Source: Taeniopygia guttata (Eukaryota; Chordata; Aves; Passeriformes; Estrildidae). From it: DNA of 64,000 bases. The DNA lies in the NCBI RefSeq assembly GCF_048771995.1, contig NC_133063.1, positions 27,112,810 to 27,176,809 of the forward strand, given 5' to 3'. This document shows positions 47,317 through 60,373 of the stretch, one piece after another. The notes below the pieces were generated by a model, which saw only the letters and a list, made by a program, of their open reading frames with translations, ran no database searches and was not told where the DNA came from. The stretch's first letter is position 1, and each line of letters opens with the position of its first letter. A program made the position numbers and the translations under genes.

Positions 47317-50300
47317 CTGTAAAAACACAGTCATAATAAACAGAAAGGGGAAAAGACAACTGATTAGGGTAGATGGAACAGAACTGTGTGTTAACAGGCA
47401 ACTCTACACACTTATACATACACTCCTAGCCTCTCAGTACCGTTAGTTTGCTTCTTTTATTTGCTAAGTAATATCAAACAAAATTATTACTTATTTTCTT
47501 TGACAGTTTGACCATATCATTAAAACATTTCATACTGACAAACACCAAAGCAGACAAATACATGCAAATAAAACATGTCACCTGTGAATGACAGCGATCC
47601 TGGTAGTTTAATCTAAGAATACTTTAAAACATAATAATAACTCCTTTTAATGGGCGAACACTGTACTTATTGTTTCCCTGCTGAGTAACAGGCAGAACTG
47701 AGCAGTATGTGAATGTGCATGGCATGGGGCCTTATTTATTGCTAGACCAATGCCACAAAAGGGCAATAAAAAGAGTGGGAGAGGATTAAAAGAGGGTCCT
47801 TCTTTTTGATGTTCCTAAGTATGTTCTTTCCTTGAGGTGACAGCAAAATAAAAGAAAGAACTCTGGCCTTGACTAGGCTTACAGGGGATGTTACAGCCTT
47901 TCTAGTGCCTAAAAAAAGGCTGGGTTTCTCTGGGACACATTGGCACCCAGCACTCCCTGTCACACCTCTGTGCCCAGAGCTGTGTAGACACTGTTCAGTA
48001 CAAAGGACATTCAGGAATTTCCAGTGGAGGAAACTGAACTGCAAGCACCCACCATCAGCAAGGGATATACTGCCATCCTGAACTGGCTGTCAGGCTGGCC
48101 ACTAACATGCTGAAACACAGCATAATGGCCTGTCAGGGAGCCACCTGCAGTTTGGAATCTACTACCCAGTGTATGCTGTGCCTGTGCTCCATGTCCAAGT
48201 ATGGAAAATACCTGCAACAAGCAAAACCATTCCAAATGTTGCCCATAAGCTTTTGAATCTCCCTGAAAGCAGTGTGTATTGAAATGATGGGAAGAAACAT
48301 GGAAAATAAAAGAATGTACAACATCACTGGCAATGCAGAAAGTTTCATTCCATTGGCTAATCCAGAAACAAGTTACAGGCAAAGCCTATACTTTTACATC
48401 TAATATGGAAGATAACTGATGCACCAAGGTTAATAATAATATATTTAGTTGTTTTATTAAAAAAAAACCCATTTATAGTCTGATGTGTCCCTTCCAATTA
48501 TATATATTCTAGGAATCTATGATTCCATATATTACTGAATTTTCACTGCTTTGTTTATTTCTTTAACCTAGGAGCGAGCAAAAGAACCAACTAGACCAAA
48601 AGAATCAACTACAGCTGAAAATAATATGCCTAGTTGGAGACACTTTTTTTTTCCTGCAAGAAATCTTACCACTGTTTCCAGCATTGTCTGACTTTGAGGT
48701 ATCAATGAAATTTTATTATTTGTTCAGTTTATCCTTTTGAATTGTATTTCATGTCCCACTTACATAAAACTGCAATACCTTTTAGAGCCACAATTATGAA
48801 ACTCTATTGACAGAGTATCAGAGTATCTACACAGCAATTCTGCTTACAGATTTGGCAAGAAACTGAAATTACTTTTCTGAAAAAGAAGAGGCTTGCAATA
48901 TCTCTGTGAGGTGAAAGAAGCTGCAGGTCTCCCTTGTATTAGCTTCACTTGGACCCAAGATCTCAAATTATGACCTGGTAAATTATTTCAACACAGCACG
49001 AGGATGACTTTGCATTAATAAGCACAGGGTGGTTAATCTCACAATGTAAAGAGAAGCTCTGTTATGGCAGGAGCATCCTCTTTTGATGATGACAGCTTTA
49101 TTTTAAACAGTGCCTCTTTATTGTTGATTTCTCCACTCCCTTCTTCCCCCACACCACCCTCAAATTTCCCCTGCTGTTTTTCTCGCCTCTCTAATGCGAA
49201 GTTCTGCTGCTGCCTTCTTCCTCCCTATTCCCCATGCTCCAGTGTTGCTATTTTCCCAACCCCTCCCCTTCCTAGGCCACTACTTCTCAGAGCACTACAT
49301 TAGAGCAAATCTCTGGCATCTAATATACTACCAACCATCCTCCACAGAAAATAAAACATAAACACCGTACACAGATACAGCTATGTAAAATAATGCCGAT
49401 TAGTTTTCTTCAAAGCAGCAATACAGAGCAGTTTTCTCTGGCATGTTGCTGCACAGCAGATAATTTAGGTATAATTTCATGGAGTGTGGGATTGAATTAC
49501 AATGTTGTGTTTTGAGCACAGGGCAGCAGGATGTCATATCATGGTAATTCCAGTCTTGCTGCTGACACTGCTATCAGTGCTCTCTGCCTTATTTTATTTA
49601 CAGGAAGTGTTGTGTTATAGATGAGATATCAGATTAAATCAGCAAGTATCAGGTTTAAAAGACATTAAAGCAGTACTTCTTACCATGGTGTAACTTAATG
49701 GCACAATTTATTCCTAGCAGAATTTATGGAGGCCAAAAATTTAGACAAGTCCAAAACCAAAGCAGATAGAAACAAAGATGAAGATTTCACCCATTAAAAT
49801 TAAACACAAAGACATCATCTTTGGTTCAAGTTCCTACAGACCCACTTTGCTGGAAGCATCTCTAAAGGAAGAAGAATATACTATGAATGTAATTTTTGAT
49901 ACTGTCTTTCCATTAGCATCTGCCACTAGGTAGACAGACTTTTGGTCCAACCCAGTACAGCTGTTCTCATATTCTAAATGTTTCATGCTTGTAAATATTT
50001 ACAGCTTTTTAATCAGCAAAACTTTAGCGGTTATGTATCCAGAATAAGCAAAGCATTACCCAGACTATTCTGTGGAAATTTACTTAAATCCTTTTCTCAA
50101 AGTATGCTTTTGTAACTGTTCAGTTAGTAATACAATCTGATAATTTTTTCCATGTCTTTTCAGTTTCTGTGGGGCAGAAACAATTGAGACGGGTAAGGTG
50201 ACATAATTTGTATAAAAGAAGCAAAAAGTAATTCAGCAGCAACTGCAATAAAAGGAACCCAGTAAAATTTAGCCACCAAAGCTGAAGGATTTAACACTTA

Positions 50301-51959
50301 AATGTATTAGTCTGTTGCTGAAGAAAAAAGCCAATAGCCAAGGCAAAAAGTAGTCACAACAGTTCAGGTTTCCATTCACAATTCCACCCACTTTAAAATT
50401 CTCTCCATTTTTTTGTTGAGAAAACATGAAAGCAGAAATGACCAGCAGCCAGGGGTGCAGTGGTAGAGTGGGGCTCCATGTGTGGGTTTTGCTCTGTTAA
50501 ACACATCTCACTTCCGATACCTCTGTGGGCCTCCACAGGCTGATCTCTACCTATTTCCCAGAATCCACAGTCTCTCTTTTGGTGAACAGTGACCTCTGAA
50601 AACAGTTAACCCTAAAATTCCAAATAATAATTAGCAACACTCAAAGTCCTGATCCTAATCCTCTGAGACACTCAAATAAACTGCTTTAATACCAATCCCA
50701 AGAGACCAGAAGTCAAATATACACACATTCTTCAAATTACTACTCAACGTTAATTGCTTTATATTTTGTTATATTTCTCAGGCACCACCAGGTAGAGAAG
50801 GAACTTTTCACAGTGGTAGGACAGAGGGCTGTCAAAGCCATCCAGAATGATCAGAGACCTCCTCATGAAAGACCAAACTGTCAGTACAATTTTTCTTGTA
50901 TAAATGAGTGACTGACACCTTTCCACCTGACACAAAAAGCTTGCTCATGTCTTCCCCTGTATATAGGAAGATTCTCTGTGGCTCTCTTGCTTTCAGATTC
51001 TGAACTGCAGTGCCTTTTGTTACATGTGCCACCAAACATCCATCTCCTTGATCTATTACATTCACAACATACAGGTATCACTTGAATTATTTGTTCCTGA
51101 GGCTGACTTATCTCATTTGAACTAATGCACAAACAATGCCTAGTGTTAAACTAGCTTTTGCTGCACTGTGGGAAGGTGTACCCCAGTTTAGTGTTCCCAC
51201 TGAAACAACTGCAAACCATCCCCTGTTCACCCACTTCCAAGTTTACAGTGGAGGGATAGAAAGGGAAATCAGAGGCACAAAAGGCAAAGGTTGGGGGTTG
51301 AGATAAGAACTATTTACTTGAAATAGCAATGAGGTAAGAAAATTAACAGCAATAGAAAAAATACTAATAGGGGAGTGCAGAAGAAATAGGCAGTTTGCAC
51401 ATGAGTTCTTACCCCCAAGAACACATGGCAGGAAGGGACCCTTTTCCCCCTTCCTGGAAAATGAGGGATATAGGATAACCAGGCCATACCCTCTCCTGGC
51501 TACTGCAAAAATTAGCCCAGTCCTGGCTGGAATCAGAACAGCTTTGTATTTTAAGGTAGCCAATCACAACTTAGCCAAGCACAAACATACACAGTGTGTT
51601 TTCAGTCACTGGTCAATGATTACCTGTAGGACCTTGGGCAGGTGAGAGTGTGTTTGCTGGATAAGCAAAATTGCTTAAGAAAGTAAATTAACTGTTGAGT
51701 ATCCCCATTTATCTTATCTTTGAAATGAGCATAGGACAAATGCATTTCTGATTTGAGGTCCAGAGTACCTCCTCCTGTACCTTGGAAGGTGTAGAACAGG
51801 TGTGTTACTACTTACAAACACACACTGTGAACTTGAGTTGACTCCTGTAAAGTACTTTTAACACCTTTGGAAGCAAAGTGCGATTATGATTATTACAGAA
51901 GTGATCAGGTGTCTCAGGCAATGAACATGCTGCATTTTAGAGCCTAATGTTACCATTAC
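47317..51959 (-). other. MCC intron between coding exons 3 and 4 (4.6 kb)
   Basis: The donor is GTAATG. The intron contains a possible LTR-derived stretch at about 51241-51560, and the rest is unremarkable AT-rich sequence. No gene was recognised. Confidence 0.85.
51241..51560. mobile_element. Possible degraded LTR-retroelement fragment
   Basis: The stretch has a compositionally distinct character. It contains an ACAAAAGGCAAAGG purine block, an AGCAATGAGGTAAGAAAATT segment followed by AACAGCAATAG, and a CTGCAAAAATTAGCCCAGTC then CTGGCTGGAATCAGAACA segment. These resemble pieces of avian endogenous-retrovirus LTR-type repeats that I recall only loosely. No coding sequence, clear LTR ends or target-site duplication could be defined. 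This is a suspicion rather than an identification. Confidence 0.3.
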
Positions 51960-52123
51960 CTTAATAGCTAAATCACAATGTTCGCTGGCAGTAGTGAGTT
52001 GTTCAATGTGCCTGTCCACTTCTGCCACCGATAAACTGCAGCTGCTTTTCTTCCTCCCACAGACAACTTTTTCCAGACCTGTCAGCACTCTCTGCAGTTC
52101 TGAATTCAAATCACTACAGTTAT
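51960..52123 (-). CDS. MCC: MCC coding exon 3
   Basis: The acceptor TTTCTTTTAG and donor ATTAAG/GTAATG flank 164 nt. The exon completes an Asp codon, then encodes NCSDLNSELQRVLTGLEKVV, then CGRKKSSCSLSVAEVDRHIE and QLTTASEHCDLAIK. Window residues are about 94-148. It contains a basic-plus-serine patch (RKKSSCSLS), a plausible phosphorylation or localisation patch, followed by a helix. It is very similar to mammalian MCC. Confidence 0.97.
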
Positions 52124-54387
52124 CTAAAAGAAAGCAAGACAAAACAAAACAATATCACAACAATTAGTGACTCAGTGAAAAAACACACTTTTAACCAGGA
52201 AGTGTCTGCTGCAGAACAGCCACAACGAATACTGTTCAGAGAATGTCCTTGCACTCTGCTACTTTTCCCTTGACAACTGATAGGCTTAAGTACCATAATC
52301 ACATCAACTGAAATCATGAGCTACCTCTCATCTGACAAACAACACCCCACAGCTTATCTGAAGTGTTCATTCTTTCTTCAAAACTCCCTCTTTTCTCAAG
52401 AACATTCAAGACATTACATTCTGTGACTTTTTTATGTTGTTCTTTTGGCCATTCAAGGTCTATTATCCTGATTTTATTGAAGTCATACATTCATCTCCGT
52501 AAATACAAGATTCTTCTGTCTGGTACATTCATGGATGTTATGACTTGATGTTTTTCAGAAGAATTTTGTGGTTGTACTTAGGTATTGCCTGATTTTAAAA
52601 AATTGTGGTGTTTACAGAAATGATTCCTACCAACCACCTTAGAGCCTGTGTTTTAACAGCTACTCCTTCAAATAAAATGGCAGAATATTCAGGGATCATA
52701 ACACCACGGCTTATGTTTCATACTACAACCATATTACCAGCTTATACAACAATGCTATTTTAATTATAAAGTATCATAGAGCATTATTTCCTTTCCTGTC
52801 TTTAGGCAAACCTCTTCTAGTGCCCACTGCCATAGCATCCTCCACTTATGTGAGAACAAGTGAGTCTCTGCACCTTGCTAGCTCACTCCATAAATTATTT
52901 TTGTCTTATGGTCACCTATGGTGATGGACAGTGGCAGACCCTAAGGCACACCTGTGGCAGAATTCACCCTTGTGCTGTCTCCTGGATGTGCCAGTCAGTA
53001 TTTCTGGCTTGCTAGGTCAGAGTCTGCAGTAGCTACCCACAGCAGAGCACACAATGGGTGCAGTATGAGGTGGCAGCACACCTGTAACTCCTCTAGCCCA
53101 CTAAAAACAGTGGCAAGCATTCTTGGTGGAGGTTGTGATTCCTGTACTGCTGCTGCAAGCGCTTCAGTGTGGTTAGAACTTCATGGCAGTCCCACAGCTG
53201 TGGCTCTTGCAGGGCACTAAAGAAGGGTGGCATTGAACTGGGTTGTAATTTTAACATACTTGAGTCACCAGATTATTGCAGACTGCCTTGAGATCTCCCT
53301 GTGCAAGGGAAGACTGAGAGCTGCTGGATGAAGGAACAGGAGGAACAGAAAGTGAAAAACTGCAAACTCATCACTAACCTAACTCCACAGCCTAATAGAT
53401 ACAAATACAAAGCTACTGCTGACCAAAAAGAAGAGTTTAGAATGATGTTATAGCATTGCATGAAAAATTGGAATAGGCAACGTATAAAAGTTTCTTCTGG
53501 GAAGTCATTTCACTAAGTCCTAATTAGCAGCCACCCATGTGTTACAGTAATACCAGAAAAGCCCTTCATAATAATATTACCACTCACAAGCAGAATATAG
53601 CAAGCAGGATGCTTACTTGTAAAAACCTTGTGTTTTGTTTGCTTGAATTTGCTTTTTCCCATAACATCTTCTGTAATAAACATCTTGTACATTTGCACAA
53701 CCTTCACAAGACCTTGTTTGCTGGGATTTATTCTGACTGTGACATTTCCCCCATAAAATAAATAGTTCACAATGTGAGAACCCCATCTCTGACAGAAAAC
53801 CAGCACAGCCCAATCACAAGCTCTGCAAGACATACTGGAGAGCACTCACAGTTCTAGCTCTATGTGTTTTACTGCCTATAGCAACAGAGCAGCAGATCCA
53901 CACGCATTAAGAGTGTCATGAGGTATTACTGGCTTTACTAAGTCACGGATTAGGGGCAGTCACTTTATCAGCGCAGTAAGCAAGCCATGCACATGGGTTA
54001 TTAGAGCATGATATTTTTATCCTTACATACCTATATCTAGAAGGATTTAAGATCATGCATATTCCTGTATCTATATATGTGTGTGTGCACTTTCTTTTCA
54101 CAGGAATATGGAAACAAATCCAAAAAGGACAGCATCTATGAGTAGAAGGAAAATATGGAAGAAATGCAGGAAACCCTAGAGATAATGTTCTTACTTTGTC
54201 CTTTGTTATCTTTGAGCCTACCCTTCAGGGAAAGGGAGCACCCAAGATTTGTAGATGCTTGTGGTCAAAGGAATGATGAAAGTCAGAAGGTAAACAAAAC
54301 TTCACAAATACACACTTGGCATGGAAAGTGAGTCAGGTTAGGCCTGGACATACTACATAATCACATTGCAGTGGTTTTTGGATTAAG

Positions 54388-54482
54388 TGGGAAAGGGAAG
54401 AGAAAGGGGAGATAGAGAAGAAGAAAAAAGAGGAGAGCCAAAGAGAGAAGAAAGGAGAAGGAGAGTGCAAGAGAGAAGAAGA
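54388..54482 (+). repeat. GA-rich homopurine tract
   Basis: About 95 bases are G and A almost throughout (GGGAAAGGGAAGAGAAAGGG and similar). It is a mirror-like purine tract that could adopt H-DNA, and in MCC sense it is a polypyrimidine run. The downstream sequence to about 55010 may be part of an old LTR element, but I could not prove this. Confidence 0.8.
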
Positions 54483-55419
54483 TCACCAGTCCTGGCTCTG
54501 GCATGATTCAGCTGTTCAGGACGCTGGGTTGCACATGCAAAGCAAGCACCCTAGGCTTTGTGGACCTGTTTATAGGTAAGTTTTCCCCGCTCTGGAGATA
54601 AATTTCTCCCTTTCTATGCAAATTAGTTATCACGGGCTTTCTCTTATTTCAGACCTTTCTGAATGTCTGGGAGGGCTTCTGGAGTCTTAGGTGACCTGGA
54701 TTCCCCTCTATAGCACATGCCCCCCTTCTCAGCTTCATCCCCATGCTTGTGGTGTGCTGTGTTGTGTTCATGTCCTGGAGCTGAACAAGGACACTTGTCT
54801 CTGAAGAGTGCTGCCTGTTACCTCCTTATGGCTCTTTTCTCCAGCAACATCCTGTTCCTCCTCAGAGTGTGTTATTGCCTACAATCCTTGGCTGGCTCCA
54901 GAGCTATCTGTCTGTTGGTTTTTGAGACAGACACATCATCCCCCTTATCTTCTAGGTCTCTACATTGTACATCATTCTACTGCCATGTTTTTCATTGTTA
55001 GAACGAACTTAGACAACTTGCCAGTTATATCCACAAACACTGGTTCAGCTTCACTTCATGAAGACAAAATGCACCCTGAAAAGCAAATTAGTTTCTTCTT
55101 TTCTTTTCTTGGTAAGAAGAAAATTAAGGAAGAAACGACCCTCATATTAGAATCTGTTCAAATATGACTTTAACAGTAAGCATGAGCTTTTGAAAGTAAA
55201 ACATTAACTTTTTTATAACTTTAAAAACCACTGTTAAATATTTTCAATTCCTAGGTCAGACACTTCACAGTCACATTATTATTAATACTGTTGTATCAAT
55301 GTTTCTAGAAATTGTAGACATGAAAATACAAATGTGCTGTTGCAGGTCTTGCTCTCCTAAACAATATAGTATAGAAAACCATAACAGAGTTATGAACAGA
55401 ATTCTGGAAATCTGTCATA

Positions 55420-55835
55420 GTGAGGATTTCACCAGAATTCTGCTAGAAGGTCTGCTTCTGGGGAAATGGAGGCTCAGGGCAGACTTTGCTGCTCTCTACA
55501 ACCGAGAGGAGGCTGCAGTTAGGTGAGGGTCAGACTCTTTTCCCAGGTGACAAGTGACCAAACAAGAGCAAACAGCCTCAAGTTGCACCAGGGAAGGTTT
55601 AGACTGGAAATCAGGAAAAACAGGTTCATGAACGGGGTTGTGAAGCATTGGAACAGACTGCCTAGGGGGATGCATGGAATCACCATGCCTTAAAGTGTTC
55701 AAAAACTACGTGGGTATGGCACTTGAAGACAATAATTACATTTAATGGTGAACATGGTGGTGGTGCTGGGCTGATGTCTGGACTAAATTATGTCACGGAT
55801 TTTTTCCAAACCTAATGACCCTATGATTCTACAAT
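55420..55835 (+). mobile_element. CR1 LINE, 3' fragment
   Basis: The segment is recognisable from the GGAGGCTCAGGGCAGACTTT and GCTCTCTACAACCGAGAGG blocks. It continues through the TCAAGTTGCACCAGGGAAGG region, ATTGGAACAGACTGCC and AAAGTGTTCAAAAACTACG, to a terminal segment with TTTCCAAACCTAATGACCCT ending ATGATTCTACAATC. It is the longest CR1 piece in the window, in plus orientation and antisense to MCC. The left border is approximate. Confidence 0.92.
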
Positions 55836-56007
55836 CAAGGCACAAAGATTACTTCACATATAAGTTCACAGTCATGTAGAAGCTCAGAATCAATTGTGAT
55901 TACACATCCTCCATTAATTCATTTCCTCACCAAACACTTGGATTTGCATTTCAAAAGCTATGATACCTTTCTGCTGTGGGAAGTCATCACTTCTGCTGAG
56001 AACTCAC

Positions 56008-56144
56008 CCACATCTGCAGTGACCACGGTGGACTGGTTCTCTGGCACTGAGACGGAGTTCTGGTCCATGCTGCGTGAGTCTTCATTAACCTCCTGCTGGC
56101 TTTGGCTCAGCTCTGACCGCAGCTCCGAGTATTCATCCTCCTCC
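56008..56144 (-). CDS. MCC: MCC coding exon 2 (of those seen)
   Basis: The acceptor CTCTCTGCCAG and donor GATGTGG/GTGAGT flank 137 nt. The exon completes an Arg codon and encodes EEDEYSELRSELSQSQQEVN, then EDSRSMDQNSVSVPENQSTV and VTADV, ending one base into an Asp codon. Window residues are about 48-94. An acidic helix leads into a disordered Ser/Gln-rich linker. Around SMDQNSVSV the bird protein seems two residues shorter than human MCC as I recall it. Confidence 0.96.
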
Positions 56145-59100
56145 CTGGCAGAGAGAGCAAAGGCAGAAATTAAATTATCTGAGGAAAAGTACATCTTTGT
56201 GACATTCACTTCAGACCTGTAAGATGAGCCACAGGATCCAATTCACATGAGTGTTCTGTCCAGTAGAGATGACTTTAAACTCTTCACTGCAAAGCCACTG
56301 TGCCATGCCCATAACACCCACTTGCAGCAGTTGGTGCCTGGCTTCCATTTCTTTATTCCCAGATTCATTATTTCTCTTGGCCATTGGAGAAAGAAGCAAT
56401 GGGTGGAACTGAATGCGACCAAGGATGTGTGCGAGGACATAGGCTGCTCTGCAGTTACCCCCCATCTGATAATTTACACAAATCAGCACAGGTGGCTCTG
56501 ATCCCAAAGTGAATTAGACGTAACTGGTTTTGGTCTCTTTCTCAATTCAAGGATGTCACCACCTCGTGTGCAAAGTAATCATGCATATGCATGTACCTGC
56601 ACATGTGAATTAAAACGCTCTTGGAGATAGGTTGGTTTTTCATTTTCTCTTCCCAAAAGAGAGAAGAAGAGATAAGTGAGTACTGCACTGAACTGCTGGT
56701 GTTAGTGGAAAAGGAAAAGCCTCAATTACCTAGGTTTTAGTTTATTTGTCAAACTGGTTCAACTAAATTAACTGAGGACACAGAATACTTTAGCTAAAGC
56801 TAATGAACTTAAAAAATTAGGGCTTTTCTCTCCAGTCTCCACACAGAGAGTTCAAAGCACTGGGAAAGAAGATAAGTAAACGAATAATAGCTTTGCTTGA
56901 GAACATTTGTAAACATTTTTTCTTTTGATCCACTTGCTGATTTGACTCAGACTTACTATTTTTTTACTTTCATAGCAACTGTTTTTTTTATTAAAGTATT
57001 TATTTTAAACATTGGAAAAATATCAGTTTATCCAGGTGAAGGGCCCCTCTGATAGAAAACAAACAGCAATCATTTTGTTGCACACTAAATCACATGCAGA
57101 GATTAATTTTGCTGCAGATTCAGCAGAAAAGTGTGAGAATGGAACCGTCTGGCCTTGGAAACAATGAGAAACAGCAAAGACCTATCTGGGGATCTGCATC
57201 TGGGAGGGGTATCTATAATGTCAGGTCTGTTGTGTTTATACTACATGGTGATGAGTGTTTCTTGCAGGATTCGTCCTGGAGGCGTGTCTCAATCTGTCAA
57301 ACAGCAGACAAGATGGCCCATACATGCAGGCATCAATGACAAAAGTAAAGTCTGCTCTCAGAGATGCGGAGCTAAGAACTTATGTACCTCAATAAAACCC
57401 CAAAAAGGACTTCCAGCTTGCTTGCTCAGCAGAGTTTCCCAAGGTAGTGACATGCAATTTCTACCATGCTCTTCTAGCCCTTACATTTGCTTCACTGCAA
57501 AGAAAGTGTAAATTTAGCAGAAGCATGTACTGGCTACTATTACAGGTCAGGTCAGCTGGTTAACACTGAGATTTACATCAAAGCAGGTCTTGGAAGTACC
57601 CTGCAGTATTTGTTTAGGACAGTGATAGAACCTAATCATAAACAGGAGGAGTTAAAACAGTGTAATGAAGACACATAAGCGTCAGTTAATGTTCCATGAA
57701 CCAGTTTGTTATTAGCCACAAAAAAAGCCACTAGTAATTAGCTTTAGACAAAACAATTACCAAGCACTCAAACAGTTGTAATTTTTCATCTGAAGGTAAT
57801 TGATTTTTTTAATTAATGAAAGAATTAGTCTTAGACTTTTAAAACCCGCATTACCTCTACAAATGGATAAAAAGTTCTACTGGCCCTAAAGCAACAGCAC
57901 ACATAATAATAATTTCTCGCCACTCTTCTTTGGGGTCTTCTTGCACAGATTTTTCTGTTTAAAATACAACACAGCCTCATCTAGCTAGAACTAGTTCTGG
58001 GTTTTTCAGTTTAAGTGCCCCTCAGTATCTTGGGACAGTGAAAAGTACATCATGCAGTAGGACTCTCACCATTCTGATGACTCAAGCCACAAGTCAGTTT
58101 CTAAATGGACTAATGCTTTTAAAAGCTGACCAGAAAAGCCAGAAATCCATTTCTGATAAAGTGGCAGCAGGTCTGTCAGTGCCTCCACCAACAGAGAACA
58201 CACTGGAAACAGACTGAGGGCAAGAATAAGGGGGAATTCAAGGGCAGTGATACATCACAAATATAAATTCTGACTTTAAAACTGATGCTGGTAGTAACAA
58301 AAGATGTTATTTGATATTTTCCTTTATCCAAAACATGGGGAAGAGTTCTCCAGTGGCACTGAAAAGGCAAGGTGCTGACAGCTGACAATGACCAGCCACT
58401 GGACTCCAGCCACACCACCCAGAGGTGGAGACACTACAACTTCCTTATTGCTGCCATCAGCAACAGCCTGGTTGTAAAAAGCAGCCATTTGCTCTGTTAT
58501 GGGCCCTGATGGTCCCACTTACTGGAATGTCATGGTAAGTCGGGGGCAATTAAGACCAGATCAAGCCATTCCAAACATGGATGGGAGGACTGAAGAAAAA
58601 TACCTGTGGTTTTACAGTTACTTCTTCACCAATTGCTTTCTTCACAATGAGGACCAGAATGTTGCACAGACACTCAGAAAAATTTGCTCTAACAGTGAGC
58701 AAAATTGCACATTTTTCAGCATCCTTTCACACCACAGCACACTGGCAAAAGATGCATGTTCTCTTCATGAATGCAAACAGTCCATACCTTTGTACTACAA
58801 GTGCCAGCAGTTTTTCAACAATCATTTAACTAAAAAAACTATTTTTAAAACCCTCTAAGACCCTCAGATAGAAAATACTACAGGGTATGTGCACAAAGAT
58901 TGACTGCACTCTGTGTACAAACACTTGATGTCCCTCTGAACTAGTTCATTATGAACAATTAGTGAGACATTTGAGACAGCACAGAAATTAATCACTGAGG
59001 GCAAGTGGAGCACTGTGTGCTGAAGCCAACATTATCACACCCACACTGCCCTTTGAATTGAATCCAGTATGTGCCAAGTTCCACCTAGCACATATTCCAC

Positions 59101-60204
59101 CTCAAAGCCAGAATTAGACCTTCAGGTCACTGTGTAAACATAACTTTAACTGCTGTGTGTTATTTCTTCTGATGCTGTAGTCTCTTTGCTGCCCATCTTC
59201 TCCATTAACTTCCAACACTTTCTAAATGTATCTCAGATTAAAACTTGTAAGTCTGAACAAATTGTTTTACAGTAATGCCTTATAAGCTTCTTGACAACTG
59301 TTTCAAGTAATCCTTAGCAGGCACCAACATTGAAAAGAGTATATTTCTGTCTGGTATTTTTATAGTTGTTTGCTATTTTTAGAGTTGCAGGGATGTACCC
59401 AAACAGCCACTGGTTTAGAACTAAAAGCAATTAGACATTCTCTTTTCCTTTTCTTGAACCTCAATTTGACATCTAAGAAAAACTGTCAGTCACACACTGA
59501 AGTTACAGTTGATTTTGACAGCCAAAGAAATTATTAAGAAAAAAGAGTCAAGTTTAAATGAATCTAAGTCAATACTAAAAACTCCTGAAGTCAGAAATTG
59601 TCACCTTAAATGCAGACATTACTACATTTTAGTACTCTACTGTGTAATTTCTAGAATCTTTTTTGTCCTTCAGAGTTACTGGGTGTGTCCTTTATGTCCA
59701 AGTATTTACAATATGACTCTAACTAGGAAGATCCATTCAACTGGTTTTCCCATCTTCTACGCTGTACACACTTTGAGATAAAATTGCACGGATGTTGTCA
59801 AAGGACAGAGATCTTTGGCAACAGAGGCTCATCTACTTGCACGTGAGTATTTGTGTACTGGAACTCACTTTTTTCACCTTAATACCTCTTTTTGGAGGGG
59901 GATTTCAAACCAGTTAGGCTGTCCGGAGCATCAGCAGTAGGGAGATGAGACAATTGCAGATGAACGCTGGCTTGCTCCCCCAAGCATGGTGAACTCACTT
60001 TCCTCAAGGAATGCTGGAAGAATGCAGAGCAAGAGCTGCAGCTAGAATTCATGAGGCCACACACATGGACCCAAGAAATGGCTAGCAAACCTAGAAAAAT
60101 CCTGTAAACTTCTAAAAATATTCCTGTAAGATTACTGCCACTGGGATCAGCATATCAGACATACCTGGGAAGAGACACATACATTGACATGTGACTTAAG
60201 CTCC

Positions 60205-60373
60205 CTCCTTTCCCAGAAAAGCTGTGCCTTCCCCATTCCTGAAAGTGTCTAAGGCCAAGCTAGATAGGGTCCTGAGCCACCTGGTCTTGTGGAAGGTGCT
60301 CCTTCCCATTGCAAGGGTTGAACTATATGGTCTTATAAGTCCCTTCCGACCCAAACAACTCCATGATTCTAGA
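60205..60373 (+). mobile_element. CR1 LINE, short 3' fragment
   Basis: The segment starts in a degraded region before GAAAGTGTCTAAGGCCAAGC, then reads CACCTGGTCTTGTGGAAGGT, then GGTTGAACTATATGGTCTTA, and ends CCATGATTCTAGAGC, which is a diverged CR1 tail. It is in plus orientation, antisense to MCC. Confidence 0.88.

Larger units (their letters stand above)
52124..56007 (-). other. MCC intron between coding exons 2 and 3 (3.9 kb)
   Basis: The donor is GTGAGT. The intron contains a CR1 3' fragment at about 55420-55835, only about 170 bp downstream of exon 2, and a purine tract at 54388-54482 followed by sequence of possible repeat origin. No gene was recognised. Confidence 0.87.

Noticed and set aside
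55496..55702. Minus-strand 68-codon frame resembling a basic small protein
   Set aside because: It is antisense to the CR1 fragment at 55420-55835.
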